Shown piece after piece: positions 1-7,126 of a DNA stretch of 64,000 nt (within the stretch, counting starts at the first letter, position 1; each line of letters begins with the position of its first letter). Source of the stretch: JAQTRU01 sp041645555 (GTDB taxonomy: Bacteria > Patescibacteriota > Patescibacteriia > Patescibacteriales > JAQTRU01); contig JBAZPX010000001.1 in the NCBI GenBank assembly GCA_041645555.1, forward strand, positions 62,001 through 126,000. The letters are read 5' to 3'. The translations under genes were made by a program, and so were the position numbers. The notes under the pieces were generated by a model, which saw nothing but the letters and a program-made list of their open reading frames with translations, made no database searches and had not been told where the DNA came from.

Positions 1-1
1 A

Positions 2-1447
2 ATTTATGATTTTATAGCGACGGTTAGCGATAACAGAAGCGGAAGCGCCACAAAAACCTGTTATATCAGTACTATTGGTTCTGCCCGACCGGTTATTACT
101 CCTATAGCTGACAAAGAAATTGTTATTGGCAAGACTTTAGATTTTACGATTTATGCTACTGATCCGGGCGGAAATTATCCCTTTCCACCCTTTAGTTTTG
201 ATACTTCCTTAATAAGTTGCGCTATTACTAACGGGCATGACTGCCGTATCCAGAGTCCAATTGGTACTGCTTTTTCCCTTACTGAAGACGGCGGAGATAA
301 TATGTATAAAAATTATCCCATTTCCGTAAATGCGGTTAATTCCAAAGGTGATTCCTCTCCATCTCAATCTTTTAATTTAAAAGTAATTAATCATAAGCCG
401 GTAGTCAGTATTCCTTCTACCTGTTTAACTAAAGTAAGAATAAAAAATGCTTATAATTCTTGCCCGGTTAGCGCAACCGATCCTGACAGCCATACGATTG
501 CCTCTTTCTCTTTTCTTCCGGGGTTGCCAGCTGGAATGACTGGTAATACTTCAACCGGTGAAATTTCCGGCACCCCAGCCGCCGGTTCCGGCGGAACCTA
601 TAATATTTCCGTTACGACCACTGACCAATACGGCGCCGTTAGCAAGCCAAAAATTCTTACCTTAAAAGTTAACACTTATTGCGGGGACGGCGAGTGGCAA
701 GCGACAAACGGGGAAGGAGTGGCTGAAAAATGCGACGGCTCTAGTAATATTGCCGCTACTTACGTTGGCAGTTCTTTTAATAAGCAATATGCTTGCGATA
801 GTAATTGCCGATATACCGGAGGCTGGTGCGGAGACGGAGCGGCCCAGACCGACAAAGGGGAAGCATGCGATAAGACCGATAAAATTGCCGCCACTCCCGC
901 CGAAAGCTCTATTAGCAAGCAATATACTTGCAATAACACTTGCCAATTTATCGGCGGTTATTGCGGAGATAGCGCGAAAAACGGACCAGAGGTTTGTGAT
1001 AAAAGCGGTGCTAGCCAAGATTGCTCATCCGAATTTTCAAGTCTTCCTGCGCACTGTAGCAGCATGCAGATTGAAGGAACTCAAACCTGTAATAGCAATT
1101 GTGCGAAATGGGACGATTGTGTTGCAGCGGATCCAGTCCCGGAAGGTAAAACATCTACAGATTGTAATTTCACCAGTGCAACAATGAATGGTTATGCTTG
1201 TTGTGGGCTAACAAGTTGCGAAAAAGATGGATGTGACTGTTGTGGAAGAAAATGTGGAGCTGAAACTCCGCCTGGTTATAATAATATTCAATGGTTGGAT
1301 CCATGTGCACCCCGAACAACAGGAACATCAGGCTGCACAACAAATGCTTCTGATTACAGTTGTAAGATAAATCAAAGCACGTCTGATCCCAAAAACTGGA
1401 TTATAACAACAAACCATACGACAGCTAAATATCAATGCTGGAAGTAA
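2..1447 (+). CDS. Secreted Ig-like / cysteine-rich repeat protein, 5' end outside window
   Basis: The reading frame is open from base 2, so the true start lies upstream and about 481 residues are visible. The first half looks like tandem Ig/cadherin-like beta domains. One segment around visible residues 175-195 (GLPAGMTGNTSTGEISGTP) matches the putative-Ig He_PIG pattern. The second half has three cysteine repeats opening with CGDG/CGDS at bases 680, 827 and 962, like the 'Myxococcus cysteine-rich repeat' family (CGDGxxxxGExCD), then a further cysteine-rich tail. The content suggests an extracellular structural or adhesive protein; no enzymatic motif is visible. The next gene, also predicted to be surface-located, starts 9 bases after the stop. 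The N-terminal signal cannot be seen. Domain type is reasonably clear; function is unknown. Confidence 0.75.
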   Translation: MYDFIATVSDNRSGSATKTCYISTIGSARPVITPIADKEIVIGKTLDFTIYATDPGGNYPFPPFSFDTSLISCAITNGHDCRIQSPIGTAFSLTEDGGDNMYKNYPISVNAVNSKGDSSPSQSFNLKVINHKPVVSIPSTCLTKVRIKNAYNSCPVSATDPDSHTIASFSFLPGLPAGMTGNTSTGEISGTPAAGSGGTYNISVTTTDQYGAVSKPKILTLKVNTYCGDGEWQATNGEGVAEKCDGSSNIAATYVGSSFNKQYACDSNCRYTGGWCGDGAAQTDKGEACDKTDKIAATPAESSISKQYTCNNTCQFIGGYCGDSAKNGPEVCDKSGASQDCSSEFSSLPAHCSSMQIEGTQTCNSNCAKWDDCVAADPVPEGKTSTDCNFTSATMNGYACCGLTSCEKDGCDCCGRKCGAETPPGYNNIQWLDPCAPRTTGTSGCTTNASDYSCKINQSTSDPKNWIITTNHTTAKYQCWK

Positions 1448-1456
1448 GTTAACTTT

Positions 1457-2311
1457 ATGTTTAACAAAAAAACAAAAATTATTATTTTGGGAGTTATCAT
1501 ATTATTTTTGTTGGTCGCTTTAATTTTTTGGTTAAAAATGAAAGACAAGGGCGCAATAAACAATGATACGCAAAGCGGCCAAAAAGTTGAAAATAGCGGA
1601 AATGAAAATAAGGTGGCAGAAGAGGCGGTTATTAAAAAAAATCTAGAGGGATTAAAGAATAACCATCCGGAATTTAGTGCTTCGCAATTAGAATCTTATA
1701 GCAATATAGCAATAGAAGGAAATAACATAGAGCCATGTTTAGGCAAAGACGATGAAGGTGACTGTATTTCAGCAGTAGCATTTTTAACAGAGAGACATGA
1801 TTTTTGTAGCCATGGTTTTGAAAATATTGAAGACAAAGACAAAAAAATTAAATGTGCAAATGAAGTTTTAAATAAAACTGCCACGGCAGAGATTGATAAA
1901 TGCCTTTCCCTTGAGATTGTTGATTTTAAAATAAATTGTTTATCAGGTATTTTTGGAGGATACGAAAAGCCGGAAGATTGTTCAGACCTTGGAGATGAAA
2001 AAATAAGGGGAACGTGCGAAGATAACGCTTATTATTGGATGTCTGTTTGGCAGGGAGATAAAAAATTATGCGATAATATTAAAGAGGAATATTTAAAAAA
2101 TTATTGTGCTGGAACCGGAAATTTAACTGCTGAAGAAATAGACAGCGACAGCAATAGTGATATTGATAGCGATAATGACGGTTTAACTGATAAAGACGAA
2201 ACTATATATGGCACTGACCCGGAAAAAGCCGATACGGACGGCGATGGTTTTTCGGACGGGGATGAGGTAAAAAACGGGTATAATCCTTTAGGGGAGGGAA
2301 AGTTGAAATAA
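1457..2311 (+). CDS. Membrane-anchored protein with C-terminal TSP3 calcium-binding repeats
   Basis: A 284-residue protein with a short basic N-terminus and one hydrophobic segment (about residues 7-26), predicting a signal anchor with the rest outside. A low-complexity linker follows, then a region with a dozen scattered cysteines (about 90-220). The C-terminus is acidic with thrombospondin type 3-like repeats (DSDNDGLTDKDE, DTDGDGFSDGDE), which bind calcium in known proteins. It ends in NGYNPLGEGKLK. The same tail closes the next gene and recurs inside the third, so these are paralogues. It starts 9 bases after the preceding gene. No catalytic motif was recognised; a structural or ligand-binding surface role is inferred. 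Confidence 0.8.
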   Translation: MFNKKTKIIILGVIILFLLVALIFWLKMKDKGAINNDTQSGQKVENSGNENKVAEEAVIKKNLEGLKNNHPEFSASQLESYSNIAIEGNNIEPCLGKDDEGDCISAVAFLTERHDFCSHGFENIEDKDKKIKCANEVLNKTATAEIDKCLSLEIVDFKINCLSGIFGGYEKPEDCSDLGDEKIRGTCEDNAYYWMSVWQGDKKLCDNIKEEYLKNYCAGTGNLTAEEIDSDSNSDIDSDNDGLTDKDETIYGTDPEKADTDGDGFSDGDEVKNGYNPLGEGKLK

Positions 2312-2329
2312 TTAAAATAATATAAAAAT

Positions 2330-2394
2330 AAAATAATAAAATAACAAAATAACATAAAAAAGTGAATTAATTTTTTATATTATTTTATTATTTT
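2330..2394. repeat. AT-only inverted repeat between TSP3 genes
   Basis: A 15-base arm at 2330-2344 (AAAATAATAAAATAA) is exactly reverse-complementary to 2380-2394. It lies between two paralogous surface genes. It could fold in RNA, but the composition is almost purely A+T, so chance formation is possible. A weak terminator or intergenic repeat are both possible. Confidence 0.4.
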
Positions 2395-2415
2395 GTTTTT
2401 AAGAACTTTAAGAAT

Positions 2416-3057
2416 ATGTTTGACGATTTAAATCAAAAAACTAATAAAATTGAGGATATTTTTTCCGAAACGGAAAAAGGGGGAAAACCCAATATCCTAA
2501 AGCCGGCCGGGTCAACTCCTGTCCCGCCGCCAATCCCTGGAGCCGGGATAAGAGAAGGGGGAGAGGGGAAGAAAGAAGGGGTGAAAAAAATCCTTATTTT
2601 TGCTATACTGATCGTAGCAGTAGTCTTAATTATTTTTGGTATTTTCTGGGTTTTAAAAAAGATTGATACGACTTTAAATACGGGGACGGGAGAGCAAGCG
2701 CAGGAAGAAAATTTAACAGGAGCGGGAGTCCCTAATATCCCGGCAGAAAACCAAGCCCCGGAGCCAGCACCGACAGAACCGCCTTCTCCGGCTGAAAGTA
2801 TGTTTTTCCCGCCGAGCATAGCCGGGCCGATTGACAGCGACCAGGACGGTTTGACGGACGAAGAAGAGGTAACCCTTGGGACTGATATTAATAATACTGA
2901 CACTGACAGCGACGGCTTATTTGACCGAGAAGAGGTAAGGGTTTATAAAACTAACCCCTTGGTTGCCGATACGGATGGAGACGGCTATTCGGACGGAGAT
3001 GAAGTTAAGAATGGCTATAATCCGGCCGGTCCGGGCAAGCTGTACGAAATACAATAA
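2416..3057 (+). CDS. Membrane-anchored TSP3-repeat protein
   Basis: A 213-residue protein. The first ~55 residues are polar and proline-rich (probably cytoplasmic), then comes one membrane segment at about 59-81, a proline/glutamate-rich linker, and two to three TSP3-like calcium-binding repeats (DSDQDGLTDEEE, DTDSDGLFDREE, DTDGDGYSDGDE). The C-terminal stretch EVKNGYNPAGPGKL nearly repeats the end of the gene upstream. The membrane segment lies further from the N-terminus than in that neighbour, which suggests a bitopic protein with a cytoplasmic tail. No enzyme motif is visible. It is a paralogue of the genes at 1457 and 3233; function unknown. Confidence 0.8.
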   Translation: MFDDLNQKTNKIEDIFSETEKGGKPNILKPAGSTPVPPPIPGAGIREGGEGKKEGVKKILIFAILIVAVVLIIFGIFWVLKKIDTTLNTGTGEQAQEENLTGAGVPNIPAENQAPEPAPTEPPSPAESMFFPPSIAGPIDSDQDGLTDEEEVTLGTDINNTDTDSDGLFDREEVRVYKTNPLVADTDGDGYSDGDEVKNGYNPAGPGKLYEIQ

Positions 3058-3060
3058 AGT

Positions 3061-3151
3061 CTACGAATTACAAATCAGTACGAATTTACGAATACGGTAT
3101 AAAACGTTTTAATAAGAATTCGTAAATTCGTAAAAAATTCGTAATTCGTAG
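3061..3151. repeat. Nested inverted repeat in intergenic spacer
   Basis: Outer arms CTACGAATTAC (3061-3071) and GTAATTCGTAG (3141-3151) are exact reverse complements. Inner arms ACGAATTTACGAAT (3080-3093) and ATTCGTAAATTCGT (3118-3131) are too. The whole element could form a long two-part hairpin. It has no strong T-run, so it is not a classical terminator, and it carries no reading frame. A MITE-like or dispersed intergenic repeat is the likely class. Confidence 0.7.
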
Positions 3152-3232
3152 GGAATTAATATCCACAACCGTACTAGCTTGAAAATTAATTAAAACTATA
3201 ATATTTCTTAAGTCGTGTAACTTATAAAAAAT

Positions 3233-4240
3233 ATGTTTGGTTTATTTAAAAAACAAAAGGAAGGCGCTCCGAAAGAAGAGAACAAAATTCCCGATAAAGG
3301 CGGCGAAGAAGAGATGGAAAAAAGGATGGGAGAGGAAGTCGCTATTCACACGATGCCGGAAAAATTCAGGCAAGACAGTTTAAAAACGAACAAAGCCAAG
3401 CAGACTGGAATTTTTGTGATGGTCGGAGGTTTTATATTTATAATAGTTATCGGGTTTTTGCTTTATTTATTTATTTTTAAATCTCCGGGCGAAAAACAAG
3501 TTGCGCCGGCTCCCGAAGACCAAACTTATACCTCGGAGCCTCAGGATGAAGAAATCGTGGCGAGTGTTCCAGAAGAAGTTCCCCCGGTTACCATGCCGGA
3601 AGACTTAAGCGGTTTAGAAGAAGTCGCTACCTCTACTGCCCCAATCGAAGGAGAGCTTTTAGCTACTTCTACGCCAGCCGAGGAAATTACCCTGGAAGAC
3701 GGGGATGGCGACGGTTTATCCAGTAAAGAAGAAGCTTTGGTGGGTACTAGTGATGGAAGCGTCGATAGTGACGGCGACAGCTATTCGGATTTTCAGGAAA
3801 TAATGAATCTGTATAATCCGGCCGGTAGCGGCAAGCTAGCTGATAATCCCAATGTTGGTAAATATATAAACGGAACATTCAATTATAATGTGCTTTATCC
3901 GGTAAATTGGTCAAGAACCTCTGTCGGCGGCGATGATTCAATTATGTTTAAATCAGAAGATAACCAGTTTATTCAGATAATTGTCCAGCCAAATACCGAC
4001 AAGCAATCTATTCAAGATTGGTATGCGCAGCAATTTGCGGCCGAAACCGTGGGATTAGAGCAGGAAGTTAGCGGGACCGGCTGGTCTGGCATAAGAAGCG
4101 CAGACGGTTTAATTGTTTATTTAACTGATAGCAGCCGCAACTACCTTTTTGTTTTGTCATATAATGTCGGTCCAAGAGGAATTTTGGATTATAAAAATAT
4201 TTTTGCCGTGATAGTTGAAAGTTTGGCAATCGGGGGATAG
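3233..4240 (+). CDS. Membrane-anchored TSP3 protein with C-terminal PsbP-like domain
   Basis: A 335-residue protein. It has a charged cytoplasmic N-terminus, one membrane segment (about 66-86), and a Pro/Glu/Thr-rich linker. TSP3-like repeats (DGDGDGLSSKEE, DSDGDSYSDFQE) follow, then YNPAGSGKL, the motif that ends the two upstream paralogues. Here the chain continues for about 130 residues with a soluble domain (from NGTFNYNVLYPVNWS) resembling the PsbP/MOG1-like alpha-beta fold often found in surface lipoproteins. That assignment rests only on sequence pattern. The downstream ybeY gene starts 51 bases later and is functionally unrelated. A calcium-stabilised stalk with a head domain is inferred. 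Confidence 0.75.
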   Translation: MFGLFKKQKEGAPKEENKIPDKGGEEEMEKRMGEEVAIHTMPEKFRQDSLKTNKAKQTGIFVMVGGFIFIIVIGFLLYLFIFKSPGEKQVAPAPEDQTYTSEPQDEEIVASVPEEVPPVTMPEDLSGLEEVATSTAPIEGELLATSTPAEEITLEDGDGDGLSSKEEALVGTSDGSVDSDGDSYSDFQEIMNLYNPAGSGKLADNPNVGKYINGTFNYNVLYPVNWSRTSVGGDDSIMFKSEDNQFIQIIVQPNTDKQSIQDWYAQQFAAETVGLEQEVSGTGWSGIRSADGLIVYLTDSSRNYLFVLSYNVGPRGILDYKNIFAVIVESLAIGG

Positions 4241-4291
4241 AAATAGAATGGGATTCTTAGGATAATTATGATTTTTGGGAAATAAAATTTT

Positions 4292-4723
4292 ATGTCCGTT
4301 GAGATAAATAACAGGATGAAAAATAAAATTGATTTATCCTTGATAAGAAAAGTGGCAGAGAAATTTTTACGGGCGCATAAAAAAATTGATTATAGCGTTT
4401 CCATCGCCTTTGTGGGAGACGAAAAAATTAAAGAGTTAAATAAAAAATATCGGAAGATTGACCGGGTGACGGATGTTCTTTCTTTTGCCGGCGAAGAAAA
4501 ATTTTTAGGCGAGATAATAATTGATTATAGCCAGATTAAAAGGCAAGCGGAAAAGTTTGGCAATAAACCAAAGAATGAATTGATATTTATTTTAGTTCAT
4601 GGATTATTACATTTATTGGGATATGATGACAGGACGGAAGCGGGGCGGAAAAAGATGGAGAAACTGGGAAATAAGTTTATAACTTTCAACTCCGTATATG
4701 ATAAAGATAAAAAGATTATATAA
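4292..4723 (+). CDS. ybeY: Endoribonuclease YbeY (rRNA maturation factor)
   Basis: A 143-residue cytoplasmic protein of the UPF0054 family, which takes part in 16S rRNA 3'-end maturation and ribosome quality control. The family signature is at residues 103-114 (HGLLHLLGYDDR), preceded by the typical core RVTDVLSFAGE. The usual zinc site is three histidines in the order H-x3-H-x5-H. Here H103 and H107 are present but the third position is D113, which can still coordinate metal but is unusual. Either the first ATG or the ATG at 4316 could be the start. The 3' end overlaps dgkA by 26 bases, an arrangement common in Gram-positives and CPR bacteria. Confidence 0.9.
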   Translation: MSVEINNRMKNKIDLSLIRKVAEKFLRAHKKIDYSVSIAFVGDEKIKELNKKYRKIDRVTDVLSFAGEEKFLGEIIIDYSQIKRQAEKFGNKPKNELIFILVHGLLHLLGYDDRTEAGRKKMEKLGNKFITFNSVYDKDKKII

Positions 4724-5060
4724 AAGCTTTACTTATGCTTTCCGGGGCTTGTTTAAGACATTGCGGGAAGAACAGAATTTACAAATTCAAAGCGTAGCCG
4801 GTTTAGTAGTTATAATTTTTGGTTGGTATTTTAAAATTGAAAATTGGGAATGGCTAATCTTGATTTTTGTTATTGGCTTGGTAATTCTAATGGAATTAAT
4901 AAATAGCGCCGTTGAGAGGATAACTGATGTTTTAAAGCCAAGATTAGATAATTATGTAAAAGAGATAAAAGATATTATGGCGGCAGCGGTAATGCTCGCT
5001 TCAGCAATAGCGGTAATTGTCGGCCTGATTATCTTTTTGCCCTATTTTTTAAACTATTAA
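4698..5060 (+). CDS. dgkA: Diacylglycerol/undecaprenol kinase (DgkA family)
   Basis: A 120-residue integral membrane kinase. In Gram-positive relatives this family phosphorylates undecaprenol, recycling the lipid carrier for wall and glycan synthesis. The signature ELINSAVERITD (E66, N69, E73) and the following KDIMAAAV (K91, D92) match the ExxNTAIExxxD and KDxxAGAV family motifs. Three hydrophobic helices are visible at about 33-47, 50-72 and 95-118. The start lies inside the end of ybeY, implying translational coupling. Because the window is rich in lipid-linked glycan genes, undecaprenol rather than diacylglycerol is the likelier substrate; this is an inference. Confidence 0.9.
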   Translation: MIKIKRLYKSFTYAFRGLFKTLREEQNLQIQSVAGLVVIIFGWYFKIENWEWLILIFVIGLVILMELINSAVERITDVLKPRLDNYVKEIKDIMAAAVMLASAIAVIVGLIIFLPYFLNY

Positions 5061-5065
5061 TCTTA

Positions 5066-5878
5066 ATGAAAAACTTTTTTAAAAAAACCTTAAAATTTAT
5101 TTCTTCCCGGTTAGTTTACTTGGCTATTGGTATTTTTTTAGCCATCTCAATCACTTATGTCTATGCCGCCTGGGATACTGCTAAAACCGGGGGTTCGGGT
5201 CAGGTTGGCCAGGGCAATTGGAACTCCTTAGTTAACGAAATCCATAATAAATGTGGCAGTAACTGCGATGCTACAGCCTCCGCCGCTACGGCTTCTGGCA
5301 ATAATTTAACGGAAAATAATTGGAATAATTTAATTGATCTGGCAAATAATACCTTAGTGGATTGTACTGATAATAACGGAGGAAAATGTTTTATTAACCA
5401 AACTTCCAAAAGTGCCTTAGATCTTGACTTAGTGGCTGGAAATATTAAAAACGGAGTTAATATTTTCGGTGTTGGCGGAACTTTAGTCTCTCAAGTGGCG
5501 CCGACAGATTGCGCCGGTTCAGAGAATATTGGCAAGGGCTGCGGAGGAGGTATTTTCATCGGTAGTAATCTAGTAATTAGCCCTGGCGTAAAAGACGCTG
5601 CGGCTTTTAGTTCCAGTCTTTGTAGTGGAACTTATAATGGTTTTTCAAACTGGAGGTTACCAACTCTAGCCGAACTAAGTACGGGCGTTTTGCATACTAG
5701 CTATAGCCATTGGCTTAATAGTAATTATGAGGTTTATTTACAATCAAGCCAGTATAACGGCCCATTTCAGGGCAATATGAAATGTAACCCAATTACCGGA
5801 GACTGTGTAACGTTGCCTTTCCAATGTGCTATGCTCCCATGCTTAGAGCGTTATAGATGCGTTAGAGAAATTAATTAG
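5066..5878 (+). CDS. Secreted protein: conserved leader module plus DUF1566/Lcl-like head
   Basis: A 270-residue member of a local family sharing a leader of about 60 residues: basic start, FKKTLKFISSRLVYL, a hydrophobic helix ending TYVYA (probable signal-peptidase site) and AWDTAKTGGSGQ...NWNSLV. A middle part holds the repeat-like motif AGNIKNGVNIFGVGGT, seen in phage tail-fibre and other extended surface proteins. The C-terminal ~120 residues contain GFSNWRLPTLAEL and end with RYRCVREIN, typical of DUF1566/Lcl C-terminal domains (a lectin-like, ligand-binding fold). It starts 6 bases after dgkA. An extracellular binding protein is inferred; the ligand is unknown. Confidence 0.8.
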   Translation: MKNFFKKTLKFISSRLVYLAIGIFLAISITYVYAAWDTAKTGGSGQVGQGNWNSLVNEIHNKCGSNCDATASAATASGNNLTENNWNNLIDLANNTLVDCTDNNGGKCFINQTSKSALDLDLVAGNIKNGVNIFGVGGTLVSQVAPTDCAGSENIGKGCGGGIFIGSNLVISPGVKDAAAFSSSLCSGTYNGFSNWRLPTLAELSTGVLHTSYSHWLNSNYEVYLQSSQYNGPFQGNMKCNPITGDCVTLPFQCAMLPCLERYRCVREIN

Positions 5879-5882
5879 TTGG

Positions 5883-5897
5883 TTTTTGCCTTATTTT
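5883..5897 (+). promoter_or_regulatory. Shared upstream element TTTTTGCCTTATTTT
   Basis: A T-rich word about a dozen bases before the ATG at 5910. Near-identical words precede the paralogous start at 6563 (6536-6550) and the start at 7127 (7101-7115, TTTGCTTTATTTTTA). The two later spacers also share GGCTGAC further upstream. It may be a regulatory element or a relic of duplication. Confidence 0.35.
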
Positions 5898-5909
5898 ACC
5901 GATTGAATT

Positions 5910-6443
5910 ATGAAAAATATTTTCAAAAAATCCTTAAAATTTATCTCTTCCCGATTGCTTTATTTAGTTATTGGAATTTTGTTGGCAATCAGCGCGACTT
6001 ATGTTTACGCCACCTGGGATAGCGCTAAAACCGGCGGCTCAGGACAATTAACAGAAGCGAATTGGAATGAGTTGGTGACGATGATTCAAAATAATCTTGG
6101 GGCCGGAGCGTCGAAAGGTTGTAAAATGTATAAATTTAGTGGTGCAAACGGAACACAAAATTTTGTAACAGTTGTGGATGTCCCTAGTGGTGCCGGAACG
6201 TTATTAAATCTTAATATGGATGGATATTCAGACTCTTTAATACAAATAACTGTTGATGGAACAGTTTATACGGGGCAATCAGTAGCTAGTCCTTCAAATT
6301 TGGTTTTGCAGGGAAATGGTTTAGGGGCGGTAACTTCTCCGGCTACGTTAATGATCCCTTTTAAAACTTCCTTAAAGGTCGAATTTAGAATGACGGCAGT
6401 TAGTGGGGCAAGATATATTTATGGAAATTATTGTCTCCAGTAA
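5910..6443 (+). CDS. Secreted protein: conserved leader module with unique beta-rich head
   Basis: A 177-residue paralogue of the gene at 5066. The leader (MKNIFKKSLKFISSRLLYL, hydrophobic helix, TYVYATWDSAKTGGSGQ, NWNELV) is almost the same in DNA as that of the gene at 6563. After about residue 65 the sequence is unrelated: a serine/glycine/valine-rich domain of roughly 110 residues, probably all beta, with two cysteines (KGCKMY and the C-terminal NYCLQ). No family was recognised. It lacks the NIKxGV motif of its larger paralogues. A secreted or cell-attached head domain is inferred. Confidence 0.75.
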   Translation: MKNIFKKSLKFISSRLLYLVIGILLAISATYVYATWDSAKTGGSGQLTEANWNELVTMIQNNLGAGASKGCKMYKFSGANGTQNFVTVVDVPSGAGTLLNLNMDGYSDSLIQITVDGTVYTGQSVASPSNLVLQGNGLGAVTSPATLMIPFKTSLKVEFRMTAVSGARYIYGNYCLQ

Positions 6444-6562
6444 ATGATAAAAAAGGAGTCTTAAATTAGGTCAACTCTATTTTTTGGGTTCACTCTTATT
6501 AAAAGGAAAAGGCTGACCGCAGCATAAATTATTCTCTTTGCCTTATTTTTAAATATAATTTT

Positions 6563-7039
6563 GTGAAAAATATTTTCAAAAAATCCTTAAAATTTATCTC
6601 TTCCCGTTTGTTTTATTTGGTTATCGGAATTTTTTTGGCAATCAGCGCAACTTATGTCTATGCCACTTGGGATACGGCTAAAACCAGCGGCTCGGGGAAA
6701 CTAACAGAAGCAAATTGGAATGAATTAGTGACAATGGTTCAATCTGACTTGAGCGCTCTCAACGCCAAAGTTGATAATATGTCGTCTTCTGGCGCGCCAT
6801 ATATCAATTGGAACGATTGCGAAGTAAAGACTGCCTACTGCACGCAGTTCGGGAATTCTAATGTGTGCTGTTCAAGCGGTTACACCCTTGTGACCTCAAA
6901 CTGTTCCGTGAGCGGGACTGACGTAAGCAACCATACTGGTTCTTGTAACTTTTCTTCCACTAGCTGTCTTTATCTTCAGTGCGAGTTCTACTCGAAAACG
7001 ACCGGTTCAATAAAATGTTGCAAATATGTTACGCCGTAG
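6563..7039 (+). CDS. Secreted protein: conserved leader module with cysteine-rich head (GTG start)
   Basis: A 158-residue protein starting with GTG. That start aligns codon for codon with the ATG of the paralogue at 5910, so it is well supported. The leader (MKNIFKKSLKFISSRLFYL... TYVYATWDTAKTSGSGK... NWNELV) is followed by a short helical stretch and a compact C-terminal domain with about a dozen cysteines (for example CEVKTAYC, VCCSSGY, CLYLQC, KCCKYV). These probably form disulphides outside the cell. No known family was recognised for the head. It follows a 119-base spacer carrying the shared TTTGCCTTATTTT element. Confidence 0.75.
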   Translation: MKNIFKKSLKFISSRLFYLVIGIFLAISATYVYATWDTAKTSGSGKLTEANWNELVTMVQSDLSALNAKVDNMSSSGAPYINWNDCEVKTAYCTQFGNSNVCCSSGYTLVTSNCSVSGTDVSNHTGSCNFSSTSCLYLQCEFYSKTTGSIKCCKYVTP

Positions 7040-7126
7040 ATGAAAATAATTTGTTTTTTGTCTAGGGGCTGACTATGGTCCAAATTATTAAATTATTCCT
7101 TTTGCTTTATTTTTATATTAAATATT

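Noticed and set aside
662..1187. Frames of 118 codons (-) and 145 codons (+) inside the first gene
   Set aside because: They lie in other frames of a clear cysteine-repeat gene and give low-complexity alanine/isoleucine-rich sequences.
5066..5878. Variable protein of a diversity-generating retroelement
   Set aside because: The Lcl-like C-terminus ending RCVREIN recalls such targets, but no reverse transcriptase, template repeat or Avd gene is in the window and no adenine-biased repeat pair was found.
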